Assembly (NCBI RefSeq): GCF_021502585.1
Contig: NZ_JAKFGM010000001.1
Span: 1,160,730 to 1,224,729, forward strand
Direction: 5' to 3'
Source of the DNA: Sphingomonas cremea
GTDB taxonomy: Bacteria > Pseudomonadota > Alphaproteobacteria > Sphingomonadales > Sphingomonadaceae
DNA length: 64,000 bases
Positions within the stretch are counted from its first letter, which is position 1. Each line of letters starts with the position of its first letter. Made by a program: the position numbers and the translations under genes. The notes beneath the pieces were generated by a model. The model saw nothing but the letters and a program-made list of their open reading frames with translations, ran no database searches and was not told where the DNA came from. This document shows positions 44,036 through 53,281 of this stretch, piece by piece.

Positions 44036-45484
44036 ATGCTGACGACCAACCCATTTGACGACGACAAGCTCCGCGAGGAGTGCGGCATTTTCGGAATCTG
44101 GGGCGCGGAAAGCGCATCTAGCTTCGTCGCGCTCGGCCTCCATGCCCTTCAGCATCGCGGGCAGGAAGCCGCAGGTATCGTCAGCTTCGACGGCACCAAC
44201 TATCACGCCCACCGCGCCATGGGCCATGTCGCCGGCAACTTCGACCGCGACGACATCATCCGAAAATTGTCGGGCAAGGTCGCGATCGGCCATGTCCGCT
44301 ATTCGACCACGGGCGAGACCGCGCTGCGGAACGTCCAGCCACTGTTCGCCGACCTCGCAGAAGGCGGCTTTGCGGTCGCTCATAACGGCAACCTCTCCAA
44401 CGCCATGACGCTCCGCGCGGCGCTTATCCGCCGCGGCTCGATCTTTCAGTCGACCAGCGATACCGAAGTCATCATCCACCTGGTCGCGACTTCAAGCTAT
44501 TCGTCCCCGCTCGATCGACTGACCGATGCGTTGGGACAGGTCGAAGGTGCCTATTCGCTGGTCTGCCTGACGCCCGAGGGTCTAGTTGCCTGCCGCGATC
44601 CCCTCGGCATCCGCCCGCTCGTCATGGGCAAGCTCGGCGAGGCGACCATCTTCGCTTCCGAAACCGTCGCGCTCGACGTGATCGGCGCGACCTACCTGCG
44701 CGATGTCGAGCCGGGCGAATTGATCATCGTCAATGGCCAGGGCGTCCGCAGCTATCGGCCCTTCGCGCCGGCCAAGGCCCGCCCCTGCATCTTCGAACAT
44801 GTCTATTTCTCGCGCCCCGACAGCATCGTCGACGGCACTTCGGTCTATGAAGTGCGCAAGAACATCGGCGCGGAACTTGCCCGCGAAGCCCCGGTCGAGG
44901 CCGATATCGTCGTGCCGGTGCCGGATTCCGGCGTGCCCGCCGCTCTGGGCTTCAGCAAGGAAGCGGATATCCCGTTTGAGCTGGGCATCATCCGCTCCCA
45001 CTATGTCGGACGGACCTTCATCCAGCCAAGCCAGGACGTCCGCAACCTGGGCGTCAAGCTGAAGCACAACGCCAATTCGGCGCTGATCGACGGCAAGCGG
45101 GTGGTGCTGGTCGATGACAGCATCGTCCGCGGCACGACTTCCCTCAAGATCGTTCAGATGATGCGCGATGCCGGGGCCAAGGAGGTGCACATGCGCATCG
45201 CCTCGCCGCCGACCAAGTTCAGCTGCTTCTACGGCGTCGACACGCCCGAACGCTCGAAGCTGCTCGCGTCACAAATGAACGTCGAGGAGATGGCGCGCTA
45301 CATCAATGCCGACAGCCTCGCCTTCATCTCGATCGACGGCCTCTACCGTGCGCTCGGCGACCAGCGCGATGGGGCCGCGCCGCAGCGCTGCGATGCCTGC
45401 TTCACCGGCGACTATCCGACCACGCTCACCGATTGCGATGTAGAGGGCAAGCCCAAGCCTTTATCGCTCGTCGCCAGCCGCTAA
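44036..45484 (+). CDS. purF: Amidophosphoribosyltransferase
   Basis: PurF (482 residues) makes phosphoribosylamine from PRPP and glutamine, the first committed step of purine synthesis. Residues 1-15 are a propeptide removed to expose Cys16 (REECGIFGIWG), the glutaminase nucleophile. The PRPP loop RVVLVDDSIVRGTTS is near residue 360. Cys residues in FSCFYGVD and DACFTGDYP fit the Bacillus-type enzyme with a 4Fe-4S cluster. An SDR gene follows 9 bases downstream and is probably co-transcribed. Confidence 0.96.
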   Translation: MLTTNPFDDDKLREECGIFGIWGAESASSFVALGLHALQHRGQEAAGIVSFDGTNYHAHRAMGHVAGNFDRDDIIRKLSGKVAIGHVRYSTTGETALRNVQPLFADLAEGGFAVAHNGNLSNAMTLRAALIRRGSIFQSTSDTEVIIHLVATSSYSSPLDRLTDALGQVEGAYSLVCLTPEGLVACRDPLGIRPLVMGKLGEATIFASETVALDVIGATYLRDVEPGELIIVNGQGVRSYRPFAPAKARPCIFEHVYFSRPDSIVDGTSVYEVRKNIGAELAREAPVEADIVVPVPDSGVPAALGFSKEADIPFELGIIRSHYVGRTFIQPSQDVRNLGVKLKHNANSALIDGKRVVLVDDSIVRGTTSLKIVQMMRDAGAKEVHMRIASPPTKFSCFYGVDTPERSKLLASQMNVEEMARYINADSLAFISIDGLYRALGDQRDGAAPQRCDACFTGDYPTTLTDCDVEGKPKPLSLVASR

Positions 45485-45493
45485 GAGGAATTC

Positions 45494-46216
45494 ATGTCCG
45501 ACCCGAAGCCGTTCGACGGCAAGCTCTCGCTCGTCACTGGTGCAAGCCGCGGCATTGGCGCCGCCACCGCCGAAGCGCTGGCCGAGGCCGGCGCTCACGT
45601 CATCCTTACGGCACGCGGAGCAACACCGCTTGAGCAGGTGGAGGAAAGGATCCACGCGGCCGGGGGAACGGCGACGATCGCGCCAATGGATCTCAATGAT
45701 CACGAGAATATCGGCAAGCTGGCCCAGGCCGTGGCAGAGCGCTGGGGCAGCCTCGATATCCTGGTCCTCAACGCCGCAATGCTGGGCAGCCTTTCGCCTG
45801 TCGAGCATCTCGACCCCAAGGAGCTGGAGCGCGTCTTCAAATTGAACGTGCTCGCCAACCAGGCGCTCATCGGGGCGTTCGACCCTCTCCTCCGCCGCGC
45901 CGACAAGGCCGAAGTTATCGGCATCACTTCGTCGGTCGGCGAAGAACCGCGCGCCTTCTGGGGCGGCTACGGCGCGTCCAAGGCGGCGTTCGACACCTTG
46001 CTCGGCGCCTATGCCGACGAAACCGCCCACGCAGGGCGCCTGCGCGTGCAGATCATCGATCCAGGCGCTACCCGCACCCGAATGCGTCAGCTCGCCTTCC
46101 CGGGCGAAGAACCGGAAGCGGTCAAGGCCCCCGAAGTCGTGGCGGCGGCGATCGTCGAACATCTTCTCGGCGACGCGCCGACAGGCTCCCGCACCAGGGT
46201 CGACAGCGCCGCCTGA
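45494..46216 (+). CDS. Short-chain dehydrogenase/reductase
   Basis: Classical SDR of 240 residues: cofactor motif TGASRGIG (about 15-22), NAA at 93-95, catalytic Ser146/147, Tyr159 and Lys163 in YGASK. The basic residue after the first glycine motif (ASRG) and the lack of an acidic residue at the end of strand 2 (LTARG) favour NADP(H). The substrate is unknown. AGAGGAA precedes the ATG, 9 bases after purF. The stop abuts the stop of the convergent RNB gene. Confidence 0.9.
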   Translation: MSDPKPFDGKLSLVTGASRGIGAATAEALAEAGAHVILTARGATPLEQVEERIHAAGGTATIAPMDLNDHENIGKLAQAVAERWGSLDILVLNAAMLGSLSPVEHLDPKELERVFKLNVLANQALIGAFDPLLRRADKAEVIGITSSVGEEPRAFWGGYGASKAAFDTLLGAYADETAHAGRLRVQIIDPGATRTRMRQLAFPGEEPEAVKAPEVVAAAIVEHLLGDAPTGSRTRVDSAA

Positions 46217-47599
46217 TCAGGCGCGCGCGAACCTCAACTCGCGGCGGTCAGGATCGGCAGACACCAGCCGCACCTGCAAGTCTTCGCCGGCCTGAACGCC
46301 TTGGGCATCCACCCGGGCGACTACGGGACGGCTGCATAGCTGAATCCGCGCGCCACGTTCGTCGATGTCGGTGACGACCGACGAAAAGCTCTCGCCTTCA
46401 TGGCCGTGTAGCATCACCGTCTCGGCAAGATCGACCGCCGCGCGCTGGACCTGTGCGCTCCGTGCATCCGCGCGAGCCATGACCTGCGGCAGTTTCGGGA
46501 AAGCCTGGGTCACCGTCTCCGGAACAGCCCGGCCATTGGCGACGGCCAGCGTGGCCTGCACCACATAACGATCGGCCAAGCGGCGGAGCGGAGCAGTGGC
46601 ATGCGCGTAGCTCGCAGCCATGGCCGAATGCCAGGGCTTCACGCCTTCGGTGAAGGGCATGTAGGCCGCGGGCGGCCCGGCCCGACGAATCGCGAGCATG
46701 AACGCGGCTTGCTTTGGATCGCGGTGGTCCAGAGTCCGTTCATAGGCATCGAGTGTCATTTGCTGGGGCCAGTCGACGCCAAGCGCCTTCGCCGTATGCC
46801 TCAGCCGCCTGATCGCGCGTTTGTCAGGCTCGCCCATCACCCGGAACAATCCCGTGTGATGTTCGATAAGCGCGTCCGCAATGGCCATATTGGCGGCTAG
46901 CGACAGTGCCGCATTGCTCTGTTCGCATCGGGTCATGGGCCGAAATGCCAGTTCGTACCGGCCCTCGCCCAGCGGAACTACCTCCTGCTCCGGCGGATCG
47001 ACCCTGGCCGCGCCGCGACGAGCCTCGGCTGCCGCGATCCGCTGTGCCAATTCGCCAAAGTCCGGGGGCAGTTCGGCCGGCTCCGCGCTGTCGTAAGCGA
47101 GCTTGGCGGCATTCCGGACAATCGCCCGCTCGGCTCCGTCAAGGCGAACCTCACCATCGGAATCGACACGAACGGTAAAGATCACCGCCGGCCGCGGCCC
47201 GCCCGGCAGTAAACTGGCTGCGCCCTCGCTCAATATCGGAGGATAAAGTCCCGCCTTGCCATCGGGAAGGTAGATCGTTGTCCCCCGCCGCCATGCTTCT
47301 GCATCGACTGGGCCGCCATCGTCCACGAACCAGGCGACATCAGCGATCGCATAATGGAGCAGCAGGTCGTTGCCGCTGCGCTCGATCGCGAAGGCCTGAT
47401 CCAAGTCGGTCGACGAAGCGGGATCAAGCGTCACAAAGCGCTCATCGGTTCGATCGACATGTTCCGTCGGCGGGCGCCGGGCGGCCGCCTCCGCAGCCGC
47501 CAGCACATCCGGGGGAAAACTACCCGGAACCTGAAACTGCTGGCGGATTGCGGCGAGCCCACGGTCCAACGCATTGGTCGGATCGACTATTGCCCTCAT
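46217..47599 (-). CDS. RNB-domain ribonuclease (RNase II family)
   Basis: Protein of 460 residues, most of it an RNB exonuclease domain. The magnesium-binding cluster is in LDPASSTDLDQAF, followed by HYAIADVAWFVDDGGPVD, GTTIYLPDG and ILSEGAASLLPG. The region MTRCEQSNAALSLAANMAIA and PLRRLADRYVVQ also fit. It is shorter than RNase R or RNase II and lacks the usual N-terminal cold-shock and clear C-terminal S1 domains, so its RNA substrates may differ. The ATG overlaps the stop of the cfa-like gene (ATGA). Confidence 0.9.
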   Translation of the reverse strand: MRAIVDPTNALDRGLAAIRQQFQVPGSFPPDVLAAAEAAARRPPTEHVDRTDERFVTLDPASSTDLDQAFAIERSGNDLLLHYAIADVAWFVDDGGPVDAEAWRRGTTIYLPDGKAGLYPPILSEGAASLLPGGPRPAVIFTVRVDSDGEVRLDGAERAIVRNAAKLAYDSAEPAELPPDFGELAQRIAAAEARRGAARVDPPEQEVVPLGEGRYELAFRPMTRCEQSNAALSLAANMAIADALIEHHTGLFRVMGEPDKRAIRRLRHTAKALGVDWPQQMTLDAYERTLDHRDPKQAAFMLAIRRAGPPAAYMPFTEGVKPWHSAMAASYAHATAPLRRLADRYVVQATLAVANGRAVPETVTQAFPKLPQVMARADARSAQVQRAAVDLAETVMLHGHEGESFSSVVTDIDERGARIQLCSRPVVARVDAQGVQAGEDLQVRLVSADPDRRELRFARA

Positions 47600-48843
47600 C
47601 CGCGGCGGACCATCGTCACCTGCGCGACGTCAATTCCGCCGCCTCGGAAGCCACCTTCGCAATACATCAGGTAGTAACGCCAAAGGTCGTGGAATTTTTC
47701 GCTAAATCCAGACAGCCGGTCGTCCCGAACCGCCGCATCATAGCGCAGCCGCCATTGGCGCAACGTCTCGGCATAGTCCTGGCCGAATCCTTCTCGCTGT
47801 TCCCAACTCAGCCCGCGCTCTGTGGCCAAGGCCTCGAACCGCAGCTCGTTGAGCAGCATTCCGCCAGGGAAAATATAAGCCTGGATGAAATCGGCATTCT
47901 TCGAATAGCCGTCGAACAACGAATGATCGATGCTGATATATTGCAGCGCCGCGCGTCCGCCCGGCTTCAGGTTGCGCGCAATTGAATCGAGATAGGCCGG
48001 CCACCAGCGCTGCCCGACAGCTTCGACCATCTCGACCGAGGCGATCGCGTCGAAATGTTCGGAAATCTCCCGATAATCCTGCAGCCGGATCTCAATCCGG
48101 TCCGAAAGTTCAGCTTCGGCAATCTTTTTCTCTGCCCAACTTCTCTGCTGCGCAGATAAAGTCAGCCCAACCACTTTCGCACCGCGCCGCGCCGCCTCGA
48201 TGGCCAGCGTTCCCCACCCGCAACCGATTTCAAGCAGCCGATCTCCCGGCTTGAAATCGAGCCGGTCGAGAAGCGTCGCTACCTTACGGCGCTGGGCTAG
48301 CTCCAGCGTGTCTCCGGGCGCGAACCGAGCCGACGAATATGTCATGCTGGAGTCCAGCCAGGCCGCATAGAAATCGTTGCCCAGGTCGTAATGCGCGGCG
48401 ATGTTGCGCCGGGCGGTCCGCCGATCATTGTCGCGCCGCCGGTGCATCAGACGATTAAACCAGCGCGCCGATCCCTTGGCGCGGCCGACCTCCCCAAGCG
48501 GTGCTGCGTTCCTCATAAACAAATCGAACAACGGCACGGGATCGGGTGAAGACCATTCTCCCCGTTCCCAGGCGCGATACCATCCCACCGATCCCGATGT
48601 CGCCAGGCGGACCATCGACAACCAGCTGTGCAGATGGACGACCGCTACCGGGCCAGGCGAGTGAAAGCCGATCCGCCGCTGCGAACCGTCAGGTAGCGTT
48701 GCTTCGATCCCACCCGCGTCCAGCCGTCCATGAAGTTCGTCCAACAGCGCGGCAAACGCCGGAGCGGCAATCCGCCCAAGCACGCCGCTGCCATTGACGA
48801 AAAGCCGCCCTGAACGAACCAGATGTTCCCCGCGCGATGCCAT
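47596..48843 (-). CDS. cfa: Cyclopropane-fatty-acyl-phospholipid synthase family methyltransferase
   Basis: Protein of 415 residues. It transfers a methylene from SAM to double bonds of phospholipid acyl chains, or carries out a related lipid methylation. The SAM loop is LLEIGCGWGTLAIEAA. HYDLGNDFYAAWLDSSMTYS, VGLTLSAQQRSWAEK, ASVEMVEAVGQRWW and SIDHSLFDGYSKNADFIQAYIFPGG-type segments are all family hallmarks. The N-terminal 120 residues form the lipid-binding part. Co-transcription with an RNB nuclease by a four-base overlap is notable but has no clear meaning. Confidence 0.93.
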   Translation of the reverse strand: MASRGEHLVRSGRLFVNGSGVLGRIAAPAFAALLDELHGRLDAGGIEATLPDGSQRRIGFHSPGPVAVVHLHSWLSMVRLATSGSVGWYRAWERGEWSSPDPVPLFDLFMRNAAPLGEVGRAKGSARWFNRLMHRRRDNDRRTARRNIAAHYDLGNDFYAAWLDSSMTYSSARFAPGDTLELAQRRKVATLLDRLDFKPGDRLLEIGCGWGTLAIEAARRGAKVVGLTLSAQQRSWAEKKIAEAELSDRIEIRLQDYREISEHFDAIASVEMVEAVGQRWWPAYLDSIARNLKPGGRAALQYISIDHSLFDGYSKNADFIQAYIFPGGMLLNELRFEALATERGLSWEQREGFGQDYAETLRQWRLRYDAAVRDDRLSGFSEKFHDLWRYYLMYCEGGFRGGGIDVAQVTMVRRG

Positions 48844-49065
48844 CGAACCGCCCTATCCTCGCCTCCGCCGCCCTTGGCAAGCGCACCTCAAGCTCACCAC
48901 CGTAAAGCTTGCGCATACCGTCAAGGTCTCCCAACGTTCGAAGCCCAACCGTTCGTCGTAAACCGCTGCAAAACCGGTAAACGCGCCTTGGCATTGCCAG
49001 GGCTTCATGAAACCAAGCTCTCAAGCGTGGCGTGACGCCGCCACAACCGACAGTTAGGAGTAAAT

Positions 49066-49362
49066 ATGCGGGGGATTTTGCTGGTCGTTGCCGGCGCCAC
49101 TCTGACCATTCCGGCATTGCCCAGCACTGCGGTCGCCAATGATGGATATTATAAAGGCCGAGTTTGGCGGGACTCCCATGGCCGTTATCGCTGCAAGCGG
49201 CCCAATGGCACCACCGGCATGATCGTCGGAGCGGCCGGAGGAGCATTGCTCGGTCGCGCGATCGATACACACGGCGAACGCGCCACCGGCACCATCCTTG
49301 GCGCTGCCGCAGGTGCCTTGGTTGGCCGCGAGATCGATCGCAGCCGGGTGCATTGCCGCTGA
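49066..49362 (+). CDS. Exported glycine-zipper 2TM protein
   Basis: Protein of 98 residues with a signal peptide (GILLVVAGATLTIPALPSTAVA), a short YYKGRVWRDSHGRYRCKRPNG segment, then two glycine-zipper helices (GMIVGAAGGALLGRAID and GTILGAAAGALVGREID). This resembles the 17-kDa surface antigen/SlyB-like envelope family. Two Cys residues in the mature part could form a disulfide. It is closed by a strong hairpin downstream. The roughly 220 bases between cfa and this gene hold no recognisable gene. Confidence 0.8.
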   Translation: MRGILLVVAGATLTIPALPSTAVANDGYYKGRVWRDSHGRYRCKRPNGTTGMIVGAAGGALLGRAIDTHGERATGTILGAAAGALVGREIDRSRVHCR

Positions 49363-49382
49363 TTATCTGAATTACCGAGCTC

Positions 49383-49421
49383 GGCCGGCGCCCACCCCCA
49401 CCCCCTGATAGGGCGCCGGCC
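49383..49421 (+). terminator. Hairpin terminator after the glycine-zipper gene
   Basis: GGCCGGCGCCC and GGGCGCCGGCC pair perfectly over 11 bp around a 17-base loop, 21 bases after the stop. No T-run follows. Confidence 0.65.
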
Positions 49422-49438
49422 ACCCCTTCCTGACTGAC

Positions 49439-49458
49439 TGTATTGACACAATAATACA
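49439..49458. promoter_or_regulatory. Inverted repeat with overlapping TTGACA, upstream of a membrane protein gene
   Basis: TGTATT and AATACA form perfect arms around eight bases, 39 bases before the ATG at 49497. A TTGACA (49443-49448) lies inside the repeat and could be a -35 box, so a repressor bound here would block the promoter. No matching -10 box is obvious. Confidence 0.4.
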
Positions 49459-49496
49459 CCTGTGCGACTTAGCGCGCATCAGGGAGGATATTGTTC

Positions 49497-50609
49497 ATGT
49501 ATAGCCAGAACGATCTCGACGAGGCCGTTGTTGCCGGCGCGCTCAGCGCCGATGCCGCCGCTTCGCTTCGCGCCTTCGTCGACAGCCAGAGGGCGTCACC
49601 CGCTGCCGACGAAGAAAATTTCCGGCTAATCACCGGCTTCAACGACATCTTCGTTTCGATCGCCAGCGCGATCCTGCTGTTCGCGGTCGGCTGGATCGGT
49701 CAATCGATCGGCCAGTCGATGGGGCTAATCGTTAACGAGCATGGAAGTGACGGACCAAGTTTCCTCGCTCCAGCGGCGATCGCAGCCACGGCTTGGGGCC
49801 TCGCGTTATTCTTCACGGCCAAGCGCCGAATGGCACTCCCGTCAATATTGCTGTTGCTGTCATTCGTAGGCGGTGTGTTCGCAACTGCGGCCTTGACGAT
49901 CGGCTCGGTGATTGGCGCTGCTTTCTTCGAGAATAATGAACCTGCGGTCGGAATTGTTGTCGCGGCATCGGCGGCAATTGCCGCGCTCGGAGCGTGGATG
50001 CACTGGAAGCAGTTCCGGGTTCCAATCACCATTGCCGCCGGAGCAGCAGCGGTAGTCGGTATGGCGATGGGCTTCCTTGCATATGTTATCGGCAACCTAC
50101 CTAACCGCGAAGACATATTGCTCGGCTTCGTCCTCGTCCTCGGCATCGGCGTGTTCCTGTTCGCGATGCGCTGGGATTCGTCCGATCCGGCGCGCGTCAC
50201 CCGCCGCTCCGATGTCGCCTTCTGGCTCCACCTGCTGGCGGCGCCGATGATCGTCCATCCGGTCTTCACCTTGCTCGGCCTCAATGACGGTACGGCAACG
50301 ATCAGCGAGGGCCTGATCGTTATTGCGCTTTACGTCGTGCTCGGAATCACGGCGCTTGCGATCGATCGTCGCGCCTTGCTCGTCTCCGCGCTGGCCTATG
50401 TCCTCTACGCGCTGAGTGAGCTGTTCAAGCAGGTCGGTGCGGTTGAGCTCAACATTGCGCTAACGGCGCTGGTGATCGGCTCGGCCCTGCTCCTGCTATC
50501 GGCTTTCTGGCATCAGTCGCGATCGCTGGTCGTTCGCCAGTTGCCGGAAGCGCTGAAGGCAAAGCTGCCCCTGATCGACCGGCAGGCTACTCCCCAACCA
50601 GCCGCATGA
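49497..50609 (+). CDS. Polytopic membrane protein, DUF2157-like
   Basis: Protein of 370 residues from the ATG at 49497. A soluble head (about 1-45, LDEAVVAGALSADAAASLRAF) precedes about ten transmembrane helices and a basic C-terminal tail. The head-plus-helices layout resembles DUF2157 membrane proteins, of unknown function. The gene is single, with an operator-like inverted repeat just upstream. Its 3' end overlaps the convergent DUF2794 gene by 23 bases. Confidence 0.78.
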   Translation: MYSQNDLDEAVVAGALSADAAASLRAFVDSQRASPAADEENFRLITGFNDIFVSIASAILLFAVGWIGQSIGQSMGLIVNEHGSDGPSFLAPAAIAATAWGLALFFTAKRRMALPSILLLLSFVGGVFATAALTIGSVIGAAFFENNEPAVGIVVAASAAIAALGAWMHWKQFRVPITIAAGAAAVVGMAMGFLAYVIGNLPNREDILLGFVLVLGIGVFLFAMRWDSSDPARVTRRSDVAFWLHLLAAPMIVHPVFTLLGLNDGTATISEGLIVIALYVVLGITALAIDRRALLVSALAYVLYALSELFKQVGAVELNIALTALVIGSALLLLSAFWHQSRSLVVRQLPEALKAKLPLIDRQATPQPAA

Positions 50610-50931
50610 GCCGGCGCTCGAGCGGGGCCAGGACTCCATGGAGTTCATGGCCCCGTTTGAGCACCGCTCCATGTTCGGAAACCAATGCGTACGCCCCCTG
50701 CTTCAAATGAAGCTGGGGGCGCTTTTCTATCCGCACCTCGGGCCGCTCGGCCGAACGGCGAAACGCTGCGAACACCGCCACGTCGGGGTCGAACCACAGG
50801 CCGTAGTCGCGCCAGTGACCGGCCGCGACCATTCGTCCGTAAAGGTCTAGGATCCGCTGCAGTTCCGCTCGGTCGAATGCGGCAACAGGACGCCGATCCC
50901 GCGGATGCGGAAACGGCGTCACCACGCTCAA
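50587..50931 (-). CDS. DUF2794 family protein
   Basis: Soluble protein of 114 residues. [40 protein letters not shown] and [20 protein letters not shown] match DUF2794, an alphaproteobacterial family of unknown role. The start is a TTG that overlaps the cysE stop (TTGA); a GTG three codons in is an alternative. Coupling to cysE suggests a link with sulfur or cysteine metabolism. Confidence 0.85.
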   Translation of the reverse strand: MSVVTPFPHPRDRRPVAAFDRAELQRILDLYGRMVAAGHWRDYGLWFDPDVAVFAAFRRSAERPEVRIEKRPQLHLKQGAYALVSEHGAVLKRGHELHGVLAPLERRLMRLVGE

Positions 50932-51614
50932 GCGCTTTTGACCTTTGGCTCGGACTGGCGACGGGGGCGAAGTTCGGCGACTTCGCGGCGCAGCGCCTCA
51001 ATCTGCTCTTCCAGCTCGCACTGGCGTGCGCGAGCGGGATCGCAGTCTTCGCCGCACGGAGTTCCATACGGCACGAATCCGGGGCTGTAATGGACGGCGT
51101 CGATCGGCACCGGCCTTGCCGGGATGCCCACCATCGTCGCTCCGGGTTCCACATCCTTGGTAACCACGGCATTGGCGCCGATCTTCGCGCCCTCGCCGAC
51201 CTCGATTGGCCCCAATACCTGCGCACCGGAACCGATGACGACGCCTGACTTCAACGTCGGGTGACGCTTCCCTCCGACACCGGTTGACGGATTGGTGCCG
51301 CCCAGCGTGACGCACTGATAGATGGTGACGTCGTCGCCGATTTCCGCAGTTTCTCCGATCACGGTAAACCCGTGGTCGATGAAGAAGCGCTCGCCGATCT
51401 TCGCGCCTGGATGAATATCGATTGCGGTGACCATTCGCGAAAAATGGTTCACAAAACGGGCCAGGAAGAAAAGCTTTCCGCCGTAAAGCCAATGGGCGAC
51501 GCGGTGAAAGGCCACGGCCCAAACCCCCGGATAGAGCAAAATCTCCCACCGGGACCGGGCCGCGGGGTCGCGGGCCTTTACCGAGTCCAGATAATCAACA
51601 AGGGTCGAAGCCAA
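50928..51614 (-). CDS. cysE: Serine O-acetyltransferase
   Basis: CysE (228 residues) acetylates serine for cysteine synthesis. The N-terminal helical part ([17 protein letters not shown]) leads into left-handed hexapeptide repeats: [53 protein letters not shown] and [21 protein letters not shown]. The start is a TTG with GAGGAT about 8 bases upstream. The C-terminal 40 residues are charged and coiled-coil-like, longer than in the shortest EpsC-type enzymes. It lacks the C-terminal Ile that docks into CysK in many species. Confidence 0.94.
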   Translation of the reverse strand: MASTLVDYLDSVKARDPAARSRWEILLYPGVWAVAFHRVAHWLYGGKLFFLARFVNHFSRMVTAIDIHPGAKIGERFFIDHGFTVIGETAEIGDDVTIYQCVTLGGTNPSTGVGGKRHPTLKSGVVIGSGAQVLGPIEVGEGAKIGANAVVTKDVEPGATMVGIPARPVPIDAVHYSPGFVPYGTPCGEDCDPARARQCELEEQIEALRREVAELRPRRQSEPKVKSA

Positions 51615-51776
51615 GCGTTACATCCTCGATCAACTTACCCCCAATTTAAGGTGTCTGGGCCGTAATGAAAAGCCGAATAGCCTTTTCTGCGCGCCGGAAT
51701 GGCTTGTCGCACCGCAACATCTTCGGCAGGTAACGTAATATAAACAGGGCGGAGACAGCACATTCCCACGGATTTT

Positions 51777-52526
51777 TTGGCGGATCCAGCCGTCCTCGTG
51801 CCCTTCATCCTTATTGGATTTGCGGCGCAAATGATCGATGGCGCCCTGGGCATGGCCTTCGGGCAGATTTCCAGCACGCTGCTGATTACGCTTGGCGTCC
51901 CTCCTGCTGCGGCATCGGCCGGCGTGCACACTGCGGAGACGTTCACCACGGCGGTATCCGGAATCAGCCACGTCGCCCATCGCAACGTCGATTGGCGGCT
52001 GTTCTTCAGGATCGTCATTCCGGGCGTGCTCGCGGGGATTACCGGGGCCTATCTCTTGACCCAGATCAGCGCCGAGGCCGCCAAGCCTGTTGTGCTGACA
52101 TATCTCACCGGCCTCGGCGGCTATCTCTTCTATCGCGGCGTGATGCACCGGCATACGGAGCGCCAGCCAAAGATCGTCGCCCCGCTGGGCGTCATCGGCG
52201 GCTTCCTCGACGCGGCCGGCGGCGGTGGCTGGGGCGCTATCGTCACGTCCAACCTGCTGGTTCAGGGCAGCAATCCGCGCAAAACCATCGGTACGGTCAA
52301 TACCGCCGAATTTTTCCTGACCGTGACCATCTCAGCTACCTTCATCGCGACTCTGGGTTGGGCTGCATTCACCGGAGCGACGTTGGGACTTTTGATCGGC
52401 GGCGTTATCGCCGCCCCGTTTGGAGCGTGGATCGCCAAAAGGGTTAACCCCGACCGGCTACTAACGTTCGTCGGGGCGCTTCTCACACTCACCAGCAGCT
52501 TCGGGCTATATCGAGCAATCACCTAA
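51777..52526 (+). CDS. Sulfite exporter TauE/SafE family membrane protein
   Basis: Protein of 249 residues with about seven transmembrane helices. The two-fold family repeat is visible: FAAQMIDGALGMAFGQISST with SAGVHTAETFTTAVSG in the first half, and GGFLDAAGGGGWGAIVTSNL with GTVNTAEFFLTV in the second. The family exports sulfite, sulfoacetate or similar anions. The TTG at 51777 has no Shine-Dalgarno at the right distance. An in-frame ATT at 51762 has GGAG 7 bases upstream and would add MPTDF, so the real start may be ATT. Confidence 0.88.
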   Translation: MADPAVLVPFILIGFAAQMIDGALGMAFGQISSTLLITLGVPPAAASAGVHTAETFTTAVSGISHVAHRNVDWRLFFRIVIPGVLAGITGAYLLTQISAEAAKPVVLTYLTGLGGYLFYRGVMHRHTERQPKIVAPLGVIGGFLDAAGGGGWGAIVTSNLLVQGSNPRKTIGTVNTAEFFLTVTISATFIATLGWAAFTGATLGLLIGGVIAAPFGAWIAKRVNPDRLLTFVGALLTLTSSFGLYRAIT

Positions 52527-52559
52527 GACGCGCGCTCTCGAACCAAATCCGGGAGGTTT

Positions 52560-52598
52560 GACGGCGGGGGCTCTATAGGGGAGAACGCCCCCGCCGTC
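52560..52598. terminator. Hairpin between convergent genes, possibly bidirectional terminator
   Basis: GACGGCGGGGGC and GCCCCCGCCGTC pair perfectly over 12 bp around a 15-base loop, between the TauE-like gene and ahpC. T-runs are absent on both sides, so termination strength is uncertain. Confidence 0.65.
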
Positions 52599-52643
52599 GC
52601 TGCTGCTCGCGTCGCGGATGCAGCAGTTTCTCGTGGCCGGCTG

Positions 52644-53186
52644 TTAGGCCGCCGGCCTCAATAAATCTTCACCCTCGCTCCAGTTGCAAGGACAAAGTTC
52701 GTTGGTCTGCAACGCATCCAACACCCGCAATGTTTCAGCAGGGTTACGGCCGACGTTGAGCCCATTGACCGTGACATGCTGGATCACGTTGTCCGGATCA
52801 ATGATGAAAGTGGCGCGATAAGCCACTCCTTCTTCCGGGTCGAGAATTCCAAGAGCCTCGGCCAGCTTCTTCGAATTGTCCGCGATCCAGGGGAAGTCGG
52901 CGTTCGCCAGCTGCTCATCCGACTTGCGCCAGGCGAAGTGGACGTGGCTGGTGTCGGTCGAGGCGCCGATCAATACGGCGTCGCGGTCCGCGAAATCATT
53001 CTTCAATTCGCCATAGCCGACGATTTCGGTCGGGCAGACGAAGGTAAAATCCTTGGGCCAGTAGAAGAGGATCTTCCACTTGCCGTCGGTCTTGCCGAGG
53101 TCGAGCGTTTCCCCTGCGGGAAGCGCAGCGACACCCTGCTGAACTGGAACGGAAAGGCCGGGCAATTTGTCGCCAACGGTCAGCAT
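52644..53186 (-). CDS. ahpC: Alkyl hydroperoxide peroxidase (AhpC-type peroxiredoxin)
   Basis: Peroxiredoxin of 180 residues that reduces hydrogen peroxide and organic peroxides. Cys51 in KDFTFVCPTEIVGYG is the peroxidatic residue. The C-terminus carries Cys165-Pro-Cys167 (LCPCNW), a feature I associate with the mycobacterial AhpC group, whose reductant is AhpD rather than AhpF. Neither ahpD nor ahpF is nearby. It diverges from oxyR, 95 bases apart, with a palindrome between the two. Confidence 0.93.
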   Translation of the reverse strand: MLTVGDKLPGLSVPVQQGVAALPAGETLDLGKTDGKWKILFYWPKDFTFVCPTEIVGYGELKNDFADRDAVLIGASTDTSHVHFAWRKSDEQLANADFPWIADNSKKLAEALGILDPEEGVAYRATFIIDPDNVIQHVTVNGLNVGRNPAETLRVLDALQTNELCPCNWSEGEDLLRPAA

Positions 53187-53255
53187 TAACTACTACTCCT
53201 ATACTTGTGCACTGCAGCATCTAAGTCGCTGGCCGTAATCGTTCAAGTTCATTAT

Positions 53256-53270
53256 ATCAATCGGATTGAT
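53256..53270. promoter_or_regulatory. Palindromic LysR-type site between ahpC and oxyR
   Basis: ATCAATC-G-GATTGAT is a perfect 15-bp palindrome in the 95-base gap between divergent ahpC and oxyR, 11 bases before the oxyR ATG. The position suits OxyR binding and autorepression. The sequence contains the T-N11-A form of LysR boxes. Confidence 0.6.
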
Positions 53271-53281
53271 TGGATTTATCG

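Noticed and set aside
48844..49065. Minus-strand frames between cfa and the glycine-zipper gene
   Set aside because: Fragments such as one reading GDLDGMRKLYGGELEVRL look protein-like but have no start, no family and extend through cfa in the wrong frame.
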